NCBI GenBank assembly: GCA_011620555.1
Contig: WOYY01000066.1
Coordinates: 1 to 33,288, forward strand
DNA: 33,288 nucleotides
Direction: 5' to 3'
DNA from: Anaerolineaceae bacterium
GTDB taxonomy: Bacteria > Chloroflexota > Anaerolineae > Anaerolineales > Anaerolineaceae
Positions 15,800 through 24,800 of the stretch are shown here, in pieces. Position 1 is the first letter of the stretch. Each line of letters starts with the position of its first letter. A model generated the notes under the pieces. It was not told the origin of the DNA. It saw nothing but the letters and a program-made list of their open reading frames with translations, and ran no database searches. Both the position numbers and the translations under genes were made by a program.

Positions 15800-16321
15800 T
15801 TACCCGCCTGATAAATTTTCCCGATTCCTGAGCTTTCTGATGACCACCCGGGTTGCCCAGGCCAGCCTCCCGATCGCGCCGACAGCCAAATAGAACAAAA
15901 TCACCTGATAGGACCCGATTCCGAAATAGAGCGGATTCGTTTGCGAGAAAGGCCAGAAGGGGGTCATCTCCGGGTAAATCAACGCGTCCAAAAGCACATG
16001 ACTGACCGTTCCAAAGAGCGCGCTCAGGTTGGCCACCTTCCAGGGGACTGCCACCGCCCGTCCATCCCGGCCAATCTTGAGGAGTTTCGCCAACCCTTCG
16101 ATCGCGAATTTCCCGCTGACCGAGGTCAGCGCGCCCAACCCGAGCGCCGCGAGAAAGGTGTGCGACCAGCCGTGAACCTTGCCGAGCTGCGTGAGCATCA
16201 CGACCAGCGGCTGCAAATCCATCACCACCTGCGCCCAGGCAAAGATCAAGAAGCTGAATTTCTTTTCGGAAACAGCTTTAACAGGAACAGCAATCCCCAG
16301 ATGAATAGGCGTGAATGGCAT
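15800..16321 (-). CDS. DUF4184-like membrane protein (metal-dependent hydrolase type)
   Basis: A 173-residue protein that opens with MPFTPIHLG, the usual start of DUF4184/YdjM-like membrane-bound putative metal-dependent hydrolases. It carries the conserved His-rich parts GWSHTF at about 51-56 and SHVLLDALIYPEMTPFWPF at about 107-125. About four hydrophobic segments are visible. The His and Asp residues presumably bind a metal facing the membrane. The substrate is unknown. The start has AAGGAA about 8 nt upstream. It converges on the patatin-like gene with only 36 bp between, where no strong terminator was seen. Confidence 0.75.
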   Translation of the reverse strand: MPFTPIHLGIAVPVKAVSEKKFSFLIFAWAQVVMDLQPLVVMLTQLGKVHGWSHTFLAALGLGALTSVSGKFAIEGLAKLLKIGRDGRAVAVPWKVANLSALFGTVSHVLLDALIYPEMTPFWPFSQTNPLYFGIGSYQVILFYLAVGAIGRLAWATRVVIRKLRNRENLSGG

Positions 16322-16375
16322 GGTTCCATTTCCTTGTTGTAAATGGACTGTTCATTGGCTCGTTAATCTGGGCGC

Positions 16376-16600
16376 TTACTCCGTTATGCCACGGTCTGGA
16401 TTTTTGTTGGAATCCTTCTTCCAGAAGAAAATGATCCCAATAATGGGGACTACCACGAAGATAAGGTATTCGTAAATCTGCAAATTATCATAGCCCCTGA
16501 TCCCAGGTAAAAGCAGGAGAATCACAATGCACAAAACTTTTAAGGCAATAAACTTGATGTGTTCCCAGGAAGTTTTTATTTTAGCCTCCCAATTTGCCAT
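16376..16600 (-). CDS. Small two-helix membrane protein, hypothetical
   Basis: 74 residues. A short amphipathic N terminus (MANWEAKIKTSWEHIK) is followed by two hydrophobic helices (FIALKVLCIVILLLLP and YLIFVVVPIIGIIFFW) and a charged tail (KKDSNKNPDRGITE). The start is preceded by AGAAG about 7 nt away. The family was not recognised. It lies 54 bp upstream of the DUF4184-like gene in the same direction, so co-transcription is possible. Confidence 0.5.
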   Translation of the reverse strand: MANWEAKIKTSWEHIKFIALKVLCIVILLLLPGIRGYDNLQIYEYLIFVVVPIIGIIFFWKKDSNKNPDRGITE

Positions 16601-16823
16601 TGATTCTTCTGTAATTATAGGCCTAAAAGGAGTTCTTTGCCTTTTCTGTTACCTTATGTTCATCACAAGACAGCAATAAATAGATAGATGTTATCCAAAT
16701 GCCCATCCCCCTTTCATAACTCCTACACATCTTCTTCACAAGCGTCCCCTATACTGTGTTCAGTGCGTTGTGATAAAAAATCCATCCGCCCTGGCGGATT
16801 GACAGCTGCAACAAGGAGTGAAG

Positions 16824-17627
16824 ATGAACACCAAAAAAACAACTGCTTTAAAATTTGCGGGGTTAGCCCTGCTGATCGGATTGGCCCTGACTGCCTGCTC
16901 GACAGTCAGCGCTAACCCAGAAGCGAGTCTGGCCGAACCCGTTGCCGCAGAAGCCGCGGCTGATGAGGACAAGGCTGAAATTGAAGCACTGTCCATGACT
17001 GAAGAGGCGCTTGAGGAAGAGACCGCTAATCCCAGCCCAGCCAACGCAGCCCTGCATGCCAGCGGCCTGACTCTGGCCGAGGTGGACAGCCTGCTCTATA
17101 TGCGCGAAGAGGAAAAATTGGCGCATGATGTCTATGTGACGCTCTACCAGGCCTGGGGAACCCCTGTTTTTCAGAACATCGCCAACAGCGAACTGAGCCA
17201 CACGGACGCCGTCAAGAAGCTGCTCGATATCTACGGCCTGGAAGACCCGGCCGTCAGCACACCCCTCGGCGTCTTTGTCAACGCTGACCTGCAAGCCCTT
17301 TATGATGAGCTGATCGCCTGGGGCAGCCAGTCTCTGGCCGATGCCCTCAAGGTCGGCGCAGCGATCGAGGAGATTGACATCCTTGACCTGCAGCAGAGCC
17401 TGGAGAAGGTGGGCGCCGCGGATATCCGGCAGGTTTATGAGAACCTCCTGGCCGGCTCAGAAAACCACTTGCGGGCTTTCACCTCCGTGCTGGCACAGCA
17501 GACCGGCGAGACTTACGTGCCCCAGTACATGGACCAGGCCGCCTATGATGCCATTCTGGCCGCCCCCGCTCAGACCGGTATGGGCCTCAGCCAGGGCGGT
17601 GTGCGCGGCGGCGGAAAACGGCCGTAA
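16824..17627 (+). CDS. DUF2202 ferritin-like lipoprotein
   Basis: A 267-residue secreted lipoprotein. The ATG at 16824 follows AAGGAG by 5 nt; the GTG at 16818 lies in that ribosome site and is rejected. The signal peptide ends in the lipobox LTAC with Cys25. An Ala/Glu-rich linker covers about 30-75. The DUF2202 domain (about 80-250) is a ferritin-like four-helix bundle. It carries the acidic and His residues expected for a di-iron site: MREEEKLAHDVY at about 93-104, NSELSHTDAV at about 121-130, AAIEEIDILDL and GSENHLRAF near the end. The role of the family is not established; iron or oxidative-stress handling at the cell surface is inferred. The gene ends in a strong terminator. Confidence 0.85.
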   Translation: MNTKKTTALKFAGLALLIGLALTACSTVSANPEASLAEPVAAEAAADEDKAEIEALSMTEEALEEETANPSPANAALHASGLTLAEVDSLLYMREEEKLAHDVYVTLYQAWGTPVFQNIANSELSHTDAVKKLLDIYGLEDPAVSTPLGVFVNADLQALYDELIAWGSQSLADALKVGAAIEEIDILDLQQSLEKVGAADIRQVYENLLAGSENHLRAFTSVLAQQTGETYVPQYMDQAAYDAILAAPAQTGMGLSQGGVRGGGKRP

Positions 17628-17655
17628 GGAATTGAAATTCATTGAGATCCATTGG

Positions 17656-17679
17656 CCGCCCAATAATTGGGCGGTTTTT
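17656..17679 (+). terminator. Rho-independent terminator after the DUF2202 gene
   Basis: An 8-bp stem CCGCCCAA/TTGGGCGG with a 3-nt loop, followed by TTTTT. It insulates the gene from the tRNA-Ser antisense region. Confidence 0.9.
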
Positions 17680-17750
17680 ATTATTAGTCAGGAGAGGGTG
17701 GGATTCGAACCTGAAATACCTTGCGGCATCAACCAAAACATCAGGCCAAC

Positions 17751-17783
17751 AAAAGACCACCTGCATTCACAGGTGGTCTTTTT
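17751..17783. terminator. Hairpin terminator in the distal tandem unit
   Basis: A 12-bp stem AAAGACCACCTG/CAGGTGGTCTTT with a 7-nt loop, flanked by A-run and T-run, so active in both directions. Confidence 0.75.
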
Positions 17784-17849
17784 AAGAGCGGAGAGGGTGG
17801 GATTCGAACCTGAAATACCTTGCGGCATCAACCAAAACATCAGGCCAAC

Positions 17850-17882
17850 AAAAGACCACCTGCATTCACAGGTGGTCTTTTT
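17850..17882. terminator. Terminator of tRNA-Ser, proximal tandem unit
   Basis: Identical to the hairpin at 17751-17783. On the minus strand it begins about 5 nt after the tRNA-Ser 3' end, so it is the likely natural terminator of the tRNA gene, later copied with the unit. Confidence 0.8.
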
Positions 17883-17886
17883 AAGA

Positions 17887-17974
<88 letters not shown>

Positions 17975-18003
17975 ATCAGCGCCCTATTTTAAAGGCGACG
18001 GCT

Positions 18004-18009
18004 ATTATA
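18004..18009 (-). promoter_or_regulatory. Extended -10 promoter element of tRNA-Ser
   Basis: Minus-strand TGGTATAAT, a perfect -10 with the TGn extension, about 30 nt upstream of the tRNA 5' end. A TTGACA occurs only 9 nt upstream, too close to act as its -35. Confidence 0.6.
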
Positions 18010-18215
18010 CCAGATTAGTGTCAAGGTGGGAACACTTTTTCAAGACACTGTTTCAACACACTTTTTCAAATTTTCGGAGAGTTAAGCTGCATCAGCCTTG
18101 GTCTGGTCGCACTCCGGCAGAGAAAGTGTACCGGACCCTTCCCCTTCATAGCCGGGTTCAACAGCCGACCAGCTATAGCCATCAAGTCGTATACTATTAT
18201 AATAAAGGAGGCAAA

Positions 18216-18440
18216 ATGTCTGAACACAAAAAGCACGTTCCCTGGCTGCTCTATCCCTTCTACCTGATCTGGCGTCTGCTGATCTGGGTCATCCGGACCA
18301 CTGGCCGGCTGATCGGCGCGATCCTGGGCCTGGTCCTGCTGATTGCGGGCATCGCCATCTCGCTCACCGTGGTCGGCGCCATAGTCGGAATTCCGCTGGC
18401 CATCTTCGGTTTTCTCCTGATCCTGCGCAGCCTGTTCTAA
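18216..18440 (+). CDS. Small membrane protein, hypothetical
   Basis: 74 residues. The ATG at 18216 is set by a near-perfect ribosome site (AAAGGAGG, about 5 nt upstream); the longer open frame to the left crosses the tRNA-Ser antisense and is not coding. The N terminus is charged (SEHKKH). The rest is two long hydrophobic stretches with Gly-rich packing (LIGAILGLVLLIAGIAISL and VGAIVGIPLAIFGFLLIL). The family was not recognised. It is a single-gene unit ending in a terminator. Confidence 0.75.
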   Translation: MSEHKKHVPWLLYPFYLIWRLLIWVIRTTGRLIGAILGLVLLIAGIAISLTVVGAIVGIPLAIFGFLLILRSLF

Positions 18441-18458
18441 CCACCCTTTGAAATAAAA

Positions 18459-18493
18459 AAGAGAGACGTCTACCAGGGGTAGAGGTCTCTCTT
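18459..18493. terminator. Bidirectional terminator between convergent genes
   Basis: Stem AAGAGAGAC-x-TCTACC/GGTAGA-x-GTCTCTCTT with one internal mismatch and a 3-nt loop, flanked by an A-run on the left. It serves the small membrane protein and the convergent lipoprotein gene. Confidence 0.75.
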
Positions 18494-18513
18494 CGGCTCT
18501 CATTTTCCTAATA

Positions 18514-19545
18514 TCAGGGGATAGTCCAGGTCAGGTAATCCAGCGAGAGGCTCTCACCAGCCGATGCTTTGATCAGGAACCTCCCGATCAGGTCACCGGA
18601 GGTCTGATAACAGACCGCCGTCCCGGCCGGGACGCTTGCAAAACCGATCGCATTGCCATTCAGATTCGCATTCACACAATCAGCATACGCCGGGGCTGCC
18701 TCACTCACCGCCGCCCAGAGCACAGCGTTAAGGGGCGTCAGCACATAGTTCGGGTCACCGCCGAACGTAAAGCTGAAATCAGCCCTTGTTTCGTCGGCGG
18801 GGTTCAAAACGCCGGCATCCAGGTCCAACCGGTCGCCGTCCACCAGGCTGACGCTCCCCTGCTGATAAGGGGCGGGCGTGGACGTGACCGTCGGCGTGAG
18901 GGTCGGCGTGCTGGTGACAGCCTCAGAAACCTCAATCCGCACCCAGAAAGGCGCATCGCCATTCGGGCCGATCCCGAACAGATTTCCCTCCGGATCGCTC
19001 AACATCCAGTTGCTCTGATAGACGCCGGGCTTGGTTGGGGCCTGCATCTCCACCGTCACATCAATTTCCTGCCCCGGTTGGACTTCGCCCGTCAGCGCCT
19101 GGGTCTGATAAGCGCCCAAGCTGTTGCCGGAAAAGAACACCACCGTATAAGCGCGGGACCAGGCGCAGGAGCCGTCGTTTTCCAGCCGCCAGGTCTTGGA
19201 GAAGGTCTCGCCAGGGGCCAGGATGGTGTCATCAGGGATGGTCACGTCAAAGGGATGACCGGCTGCGGCCTGGTTGCAGGTTTTTTCCGCGGTCGGAGTC
19301 TGGATCGAAGGCCGCGTCCGGTCAATGGTCGGCTCCGGAGTCCACGAGCCAACCGGCGTGATCGTCGGGCTTGTCAGCGCATTCTGCGTCTGGACGGCAT
19401 CCTGGGTGACCTGATATTCAGCGGTCTGATACAATGCCGTCGCATCCAGAGTGAGCGCCGCGGTGGGCGTGTCACTTTGTTTACAGGCCGCCAACAGCGC
19501 AGCGCAGAGCAGGCCGATAAATGCAACTTTCCTTAATTTTTTCAT
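18514..19545 (-). CDS. NBR1-Ig-like domain lipoprotein
   Basis: 343 residues from the ATG at 19545, chosen because it places a lipoprotein signal (KKLRKVAFIGLLCAALLAAC, lipobox Cys21) at the N terminus. A Thr/Pro-rich spacer follows (about 25-90). An NBR1-type Ig-like domain (about 95-210) carries the marks PDDTILAPGETFSKTWRLEN and GSCAW, then PGVYQSNWML. A second Thr/Pro linker (about 215-235) leads to a C-terminal beta-rich region (about 240-343) that was not recognised. Such Ig-like domains are frequent in Chloroflexota surface proteins. It probably sits on the outer face of the cytoplasmic membrane and binds polymer or protein. It is divergent from the Agl23-NHL gene, with about 150 bp between the starts. 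Confidence 0.8.
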   Translation of the reverse strand: MKKLRKVAFIGLLCAALLAACKQSDTPTAALTLDATALYQTAEYQVTQDAVQTQNALTSPTITPVGSWTPEPTIDRTRPSIQTPTAEKTCNQAAAGHPFDVTIPDDTILAPGETFSKTWRLENDGSCAWSRAYTVVFFSGNSLGAYQTQALTGEVQPGQEIDVTVEMQAPTKPGVYQSNWMLSDPEGNLFGIGPNGDAPFWVRIEVSEAVTSTPTLTPTVTSTPAPYQQGSVSLVDGDRLDLDAGVLNPADETRADFSFTFGGDPNYVLTPLNAVLWAAVSEAAPAYADCVNANLNGNAIGFASVPAGTAVCYQTSGDLIGRFLIKASAGESLSLDYLTWTIP

Positions 19546-19696
19546 TCTTCTGGATTTTACCTTATTCAGTCCGTTACAAAGCGGGCAATTATAATACAAT
19601 TAGGGTGCCTTGTCAGGAACTGGAGATTCAAGTATAGTTCTAAAATCACCTGGGAACCCAATAAAAAACTGAGATTTCGCCAATCCAGAAAAAAAT

Positions 19697-22600
19697 ATGA
19701 TGACATCAAACTCAAAAATTAACACCTGGTTGGACCGGCCGGTTTTTTCAATCTGGCCGCGCTTCACGATCTACCACCTGATCGTCAGCCTGATCCTGAT
19801 CACGACCGTCCTCAGCCGCTTTATCATGCTGGGCGAGCGGGTCATGAGCCACGACGAGACCAATCATGTCGTCCCGGCCTACACCTACTATCAGGGCGGC
19901 GGCTACACCTACGATCCGGTGACCCACGGCCCCCTGCAATTCCACCTGATCGCCCTGTCCTACACCCTTTTCGGCGACAGCGATTTTTCAGCGCGGATGC
20001 CGGATGCCGTCTTTGGCGTCGCGGTGGTGGTTTTTGCAATCTTCGCCTTCAGGCGCTATCTCGGCCGGCTGGGCGCGCTGATCGCCGGTTTCCTGCTCAC
20101 TATCTCGCCCTACATTTCATTTTACAGCCGCTACACCCGCAATGAAATCTATATCGTCTTATGGGGAATGGCGCTGATCTGGGGCGTGCTGCGCTATCTG
20201 GAATTCGGCAGGAAGCGCACTCTGATCTTCCTCACGGTCATCACCGCTTTACACTTCACCGATAAAGCGACCTCCTATATCTTCACAGCGGAGATCCTGA
20301 TCTTCCTCGCGCTGGTCTTCATCACCCGCATCCTGACCAAACCCTGGGCCAAACAAACTCTCCGAACGCTGTTCCTGGTCGTCGTCGGCATCACGATCAT
20401 CGCCGGGATGGCGGCCGTTGCGGTGGGGTACGATGCCCTCACCAATGCCCCCGAGAAGGAAGGCGACATCGGGGTAATGCTCAACACCCTTCCCGCCTCC
20501 ACCCGCGTTCTGATTGGCGCACTGGGATTGTTAATGCTCGCCGGGCTGGTCGCCGCGGCGATTCTGCTGGTGAAAGGCATCGGCTGGCACGGCATCCGCG
20601 ACGAGCGCACCTTTGACCTGTTGATCCTGCAGGGAACCTTCGTCCTGCCCCTGCTGGCTGCCCTCCCAATGGACATTCTGGGCTTCAACCCCCTGGACTA
20701 TTCCAATGCCGGAATTCTCAACGCGGTCCTGTTCCTGATTCCCTTGTTTATCATCGCCGCGCTGATCGGTCTCTGGTGGAACTGGAAAACCTGGCTCGTC
20801 AATATCGGCATCTTCTGGGGGATTTTCATCCTCTTCTACACGTCGCTCTTTACCCAGGGCGCGGGCTTTGCCAAGGGTCTAATGGGCGCCCTGGGCTACT
20901 GGATGGCGCAGCAAGGCGTCACCCGGGGCACCCAGCCGCTCTATTACTATGCCTTCGTTCAAATCCCGCTCTATGAATACCTGCCCGCATTCGGCACCCT
21001 TCTGGCGGCCATCATGGGCCTCTCATTGAGCCTCAGGTCGCGCAGCAAGCGGCGTGAAGATGCCGTTCTCAGCGCCGAGGGCGAGGCCGCTGAACCGGCG
21101 CAGGAAACCATTGTTGCAGAACCTGCCCTCCCAGCGGAAACGGTGGATGTGGAAAACCAACCCGCGGGCAAATCCACCCGGATCGTGGACAACGAAGGGG
21201 AAGAGCGGAAACCGCCTGTCCTGGCTCTCCTGCTTTACTGGTCCGTGATGAGCCTGGTCGCTTTCAGCTTTGCCGGGGAAAGGATGCCCTGGCTGACCAC
21301 CCACATCACCATGCCGATGATCCTCGCTTCGGGCTGGAGCTTCAGCCGCCTGATCGAATCCTTCCCATGGGAGCACTTCAAACGTTACCGCGGGTGGCTG
21401 GTCCTGCTGATCGGGATGATCTTCGTCCTGACCACCTTCCAAACCATCGGCAATCTGCTGGGGGCCACACCGCCCTTCCTGGGCAACACCCTGGCAGAAC
21501 TGCAAGCGACCAGCACCTTTTTGATGGCCCTCCTCGGGATGCTCGGTTCCGGCGTCGGTCTCTACTTCCTGCTGCGGGGCTGGAAGTTCAACCAGGTTGC
21601 CAAACTGGGCCTGATCCTCTTCATCGCCATCCTCTCCGTGCTGACGATCCGCACGTCCTTCCGCGCCAACTTCATCCTCTACGATACAGCCGAAGAATTC
21701 CTGGTCTATGCCCATGCCTCGCGGGACCCAAAAGACGTCCTGGAACAGGTGGAAGAGATCAGCAACCGGCTGACCGGCGGCAAAGGGATCGAGGTCGCTT
21801 ACGACAACGACCTGCTTTACCCCTACTGGTGGTACTTCCGCGATTACCCCAACAAGCGCTATTACGCCGATAACCTCACCCGTGATCTGGAAAACGCGCC
21901 GATCATTCTGGTGGGTTCGGATAATTACGGCAAAGTGGAACCGATCGTCGCGGATAATTACATCCAATATGACTACACCCGGATCTGGTGGCCCATGCAG
22001 GGCTACTTCAACCAGACCTTTACCAGCATCTGGAACGCGCTCAAGGACCCCCAGATGCGCACGGCTCTTTGGCAGATTTGGCTGAACCGCAACTATGAGC
22101 CTTATGCGACGCTGACGGGCAGCACCACCCTCACCCCAGAGACCTGGCAGCCCTCGGCCGGCTTCCGCATGTACATCCGCAAGGATGTGGTCTCGGAGAT
22201 TTGGGAATACGGCGCTTCGCCGGTCACGCTCGAACCAACGGTGGACCCCTATGAGGAGAACACCCTCATTCTGGAAGCCGACCGGATCATCACGGGCAAC
22301 GGGCAATACCTGCTGGACGCGCCCAGGGACATCGCTTTTGCGCCCGATGGCACGCTCTATGTCACCGATTCAGCGAACAACCAGATCCTGCATCTCGATC
22401 AGGATGGCGCCCTGCTGACGTCCTGGGGCGGCTTCGGCGCCAGCGATTTCAACCTGAACGTCCCCGCGCCCGGCGGCGCCTTCAACGAACCCTGGGGGAT
22501 CGCGGTGGGGCCGGATGGATCGGTCTTTGTCGCCGACACCTGGAACCACCGAATTCAGAAGTTCACCGCGGAGGGTGAATTCGTCACGATGTGGGGCCAA

Positions 22601-23269
22601 TTTGGAGCGGCCGAATCGGACTATCACCTCTGGGGGCCACGCGGCGTAGCTGTGGATGGTCAGGGGCGGGTTTATATCACCGACACGGGCAATAAACGGG
22701 TCGTCATCTACGACAGCGACGGCAATGCCCTGGCGTCCTTTGGCGGCGCGGGTCTGGGCGTAGGCCAGTTCGACGAACCCGTGGGAATCGATGTGGATGA
22801 TCAGGGTCGGATCTATGTGGCTGACACCTGGAACAAACGCATCCAGGTCCTGATCCCGGAGGACAGCTCCCTCAGTTACCCGACCAACATCGAATGGGAA
22901 ATCAAGGGCTGGTATGGCGATTCGCTCGACAACAAACCCTTCCTGACCGTGAATGAGGACAATCACATCTACGTCTCCGACCCCATCCTGGGCCGGGTTC
23001 TGGAATTCACCTGGGAGGGCACCTTCCTGCGGACCTGGGGCGCCTATGGCGCCGGGCCGGCTGAGATCGGCGTCGCTGGCGGACCTGCGGTGGCGCCGGA
23101 TGGCAGCATCTGGGTGGCGGACTCTCTCAATGACCGCCTGATGGTCTTTACCCTGCCTGAGATGGGCGCGGTGGAAACGAATGAATCCAATGCCATAGTC
23201 GATCCAGCGGAAAACGGAGCCAATCCCTTCGGTGAACCCACGGGCGAGAGCATCGAACCCACCCATTAA
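19697..23269 (+). CDS. Agl23/TIGR03663-like membrane glycosyltransferase fused to a six-repeat NHL propeller
   Basis: A 1190-residue protein. Residues about 25-710 form a polytopic GT-C-like domain, recognised as TIGR03663 (flippase activity-associated protein Agl23) by the first-loop motif SHDETNHVVPAY at 51-62 with its conserved Asp, then YTYDPVTHGPLQFHL and SRYTRNEIY. A charged loop of about 65 residues (about 445-510) interrupts the helices. Residues about 870-1160 hold six NHL repeats, for example EPWGIAVGPDGSVFVADTW and EPVGIDVDDQGRIYVADTW, enough for a six-bladed propeller, probably outside the membrane. The family is thought to use lipid-linked sugars; the exact acceptor is unknown. 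The start ATG has only a weak ribosome site, and a second ATG follows at once. Confidence 0.85.
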   Translation: MMTSNSKINTWLDRPVFSIWPRFTIYHLIVSLILITTVLSRFIMLGERVMSHDETNHVVPAYTYYQGGGYTYDPVTHGPLQFHLIALSYTLFGDSDFSARMPDAVFGVAVVVFAIFAFRRYLGRLGALIAGFLLTISPYISFYSRYTRNEIYIVLWGMALIWGVLRYLEFGRKRTLIFLTVITALHFTDKATSYIFTAEILIFLALVFITRILTKPWAKQTLRTLFLVVVGITIIAGMAAVAVGYDALTNAPEKEGDIGVMLNTLPASTRVLIGALGLLMLAGLVAAAILLVKGIGWHGIRDERTFDLLILQGTFVLPLLAALPMDILGFNPLDYSNAGILNAVLFLIPLFIIAALIGLWWNWKTWLVNIGIFWGIFILFYTSLFTQGAGFAKGLMGALGYWMAQQGVTRGTQPLYYYAFVQIPLYEYLPAFGTLLAAIMGLSLSLRSRSKRREDAVLSAEGEAAEPAQETIVAEPALPAETVDVENQPAGKSTRIVDNEGEERKPPVLALLLYWSVMSLVAFSFAGERMPWLTTHITMPMILASGWSFSRLIESFPWEHFKRYRGWLVLLIGMIFVLTTFQTIGNLLGATPPFLGNTLAELQATSTFLMALLGMLGSGVGLYFLLRGWKFNQVAKLGLILFIAILSVLTIRTSFRANFILYDTAEEFLVYAHASRDPKDVLEQVEEISNRLTGGKGIEVAYDNDLLYPYWWYFRDYPNKRYYADNLTRDLENAPIILVGSDNYGKVEPIVADNYIQYDYTRIWWPMQGYFNQTFTSIWNALKDPQMRTALWQIWLNRNYEPYATLTGSTTLTPETWQPSAGFRMYIRKDVVSEIWEYGASPVTLEPTVDPYEENTLILEADRIITGNGQYLLDAPRDIAFAPDGTLYVTDSANNQILHLDQDGALLTSWGGFGASDFNLNVPAPGGAFNEPWGIAVGPDGSVFVADTWNHRIQKFTAEGEFVTMWGQFGAAESDYHLWGPRGVAVDGQGRVYITDTGNKRVVIYDSDGNALASFGGAGLGVGQFDEPVGIDVDDQGRIYVADTWNKRIQVLIPEDSSLSYPTNIEWEIKGWYGDSLDNKPFLTVNEDNHIYVSDPILGRVLEFTWEGTFLRTWGAYGAGPAEIGVAGGPAVAPDGSIWVADSLNDRLMVFTLPEMGAVETNESNAIVDPAENGANPFGEPTGESIEPTH

Positions 23270-23440
23270 TCACAGCCTCTGATCTACCTAACCTTAGCTT
23301 CGCTTAGATCAATAAGGTAAAGTTATCATTTTTAAGCCTTCCCCCGCCCCCCACTTCTTTTCGGGGCTTCGTCGCTGTGCTCCTTGAGGTGGCGCATGGC
23401 GCCGGATAGGGGGAAAAGGAATTCCCTTTCTGCAAAACCA

Positions 23441-23471
23441 AAAAACTGCCTCGCTAAGCGGGGCAGTTTTA
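23441..23471 (-). terminator. Terminator of the thrS-infC-rpmI-rplT operon
   Basis: Stem AAAACTGCC-TCGC/GCGG-GGCAGTTTT with a 3-nt loop, about 22 nt beyond the rplT stop. Its minus-strand T-run is short but present. Confidence 0.8.
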
Positions 23472-23492
23472 TGATTCAACTTTGGTTTTTCT

Positions 23493-23840
23493 CTACTTCA
23501 TCGCTTTTTCAACGACAGCGGAGAAAGCTTCCGGTTCCCGGACAGCCAGATCAGCCAGCATCTTGCGGTTGAGGTTGATATTGGCCTCCTTCATCCCGTG
23601 GATCAGCCTGCTGTAGGTCGTCCCATTCAGCCGGGCTGCCGCATTGATGCGGGCGATCCAAAGTTTGCGCAGGTCCCGTTTGCGGTTCCGGCGGTCCCGA
23701 TAGGCATACCACTGACTCTTCAGATATTGCTCATTGGCCCGGCGGAAGAGCTTGCTCTTCGTACCGTAATAGCCCTTATTGAGCTTCAGTATCTTTTTAT
23801 GCCTCTTGTAGCCGTGAGGGCCACTCTTTACACGTGCCAT
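23493..23840 (-). CDS. rplT: 50S ribosomal protein L20
   Basis: A 115-residue early-assembly 23S rRNA-binding protein. MARVKSG is the usual start; the ATG at 23840 has AAGGAG about 7 nt upstream, so the longer frame is rejected. The basic N-terminal arm ([15 protein letters not shown]), the [15 protein letters not shown] region and the C-terminal [10 protein letters not shown] helix match the family. Length is normal. It is the last gene of the operon after rpmI. In low-GC Gram-positives L20 represses its own operon by binding the leader; whether that happens here cannot be told. Confidence 0.97.
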   Translation of the reverse strand: MARVKSGPHGYKRHKKILKLNKGYYGTKSKLFRRANEQYLKSQWYAYRDRRNRKRDLRKLWIARINAAARLNGTTYSRLIHGMKEANINLNRKMLADLAVREPEAFSAVVEKAMK

Positions 23841-23937
23841 TTCACACTCCTTTGCGAACCCCTGGGCGCCGGCGGCCACTCACCTGCCGCCTGTTGCGAA
23901 CACCCAACAGCCGCAATCATAAAAATTAATCCAACGG

Positions 23938-24174
23938 TTAGTCTTTTTTGCCCATATAGGGAGCGAGGCGGCGGACAGACTTCTTGATATTGCGGGTCTT
24001 GACCGGGATCATTTCCTCAAACATCTGTTTGGTCCGATCCGGTGTCCGACGGCGAAGGTGCCCTTTACCGATCTTGGTGCGCATAATCATGCCGGAACCG
24101 GTCATTTTGAATCGCTTCGAAGTCGCCTTATGGGTCTTCATCTTGAACTTGCCATCTTTTGGCTTGCGTGGCAT
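23938..24174 (-). CDS. rpmI: 50S ribosomal protein L35
   Basis: 78 residues, slightly longer than the usual ~65. The core MKTHKATSKRFKMTGSG-x-x-M and the RRRT near residue 43 match L35. The N terminus carries about ten extra residues (MPRKPKDGKFK) before the usual MKTH start. The upstream GAGGAG sits 9 nt from the first ATG, so the longer form is probably real. It sits between infC and rplT, as in most bacteria. Confidence 0.95.
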   Translation of the reverse strand: MPRKPKDGKFKMKTHKATSKRFKMTGSGMIMRTKIGKGHLRRRTPDRTKQMFEEMIPVKTRNIKKSVRRLAPYMGKKD

Positions 24175-24278
24175 TTTATAAAACTCCTCTCAAGAAAATC
24201 CTACGGCACAGGTTGGCAAGGCCGCAGGGTTTTTGATTGACTGATTTAGGATCGTACCTTTTTAGAATATCGACGCTG

Positions 24279-24800
24279 TTACTTCTTCGGTGCGAGCATC
24301 ATGAACATGGTGCGGCCTTCCAATTTGGGGGCCTGTTCAACATCGGCGACGTCCGTCAATTCCTCTGCAATCTCTCTAAGGTCTTCCAGGGCAATTTCCG
24401 GATAGGTGATCTCCCGACCACGGAAGCGGATTGTCACTCGAACCTTCATGCCATGTTGCAGCCACCCGCGGGCATCACGCACTTTGAAGCCTTTGTGATG
24501 GTCTGTTGTTTTCGGGCGCAGCTGAATCTCTTTGATCTCGATCTTGGTTTGCGCCTTCCGTGCTTCGCGTTCCTTCTTCTCTTTCTCATAAAGGAACTTT
24601 CCAAAGTTCATGATTCTGGCGACCGGGGGATCAGCGTTGGGGGCAACCTCTACCAGGTCTTGTTCAGCAGCTTCCGCCCTGGTCAGAGCATCCCGCAGGC
24701 TGACAACGCCAACATTCTCGCCATTTTCATCAATCAAGCGGATCTTTGTAGCACGGATTTGTTTATTGATTCGATATTCATCTTTGTTACTTATAGTGAT
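24279..24800 (-). CDS. infC: Translation initiation factor IF-3, non-AUG start
   Basis: IF-3 binds the 30S subunit and checks start-codon pairing. The conserved N-terminal core EYRINKQIRATKIRLIDENG is encoded from about 24780 leftwards, upstream of the first standard in-frame start (TTG at 24737), which would delete it. No ATG, GTG or TTG lies in frame between that core and the ribosome site AAGGAG. The start is therefore ATC at 24798-24800 (4 nt from the site, 173 residues) or ATA at 24792-24794 (10 nt, 171 residues). Rare AUU-type starts in infC are known to allow autoregulation by IF-3. The C-terminal domain (DHHKGFKVRDARGWLQHG onward) is complete. Confidence 0.92.
   Translation of the reverse strand: MTISNKDEYRINKQIRATKIRLIDENGENVGVVSLRDALTRAEAAEQDLVEVAPNADPPVARIMNFGKFLYEKEKKEREARKAQTKIEIKEIQLRPKTTDHHKGFKVRDARGWLQHGMKVRVTIRFRGREITYPEIALEDLREIAEELTDVADVEQAPKLEGRTMFMMLAPKK

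Noticed and set aside
18004-18024. TTGACA as -35 of the tRNA-Ser promoter
   Set aside because: It lies only 9 nt from the TATAAT; the extended -10 explains the promoter better.
23270-23440. Possible gene or RNA between the Agl23-NHL gene and the rplT terminator
   Set aside because: There is no ORF with a ribosome site; only a C-rich run and a loose TTCCCCC/GGGGGAA pairing were seen.
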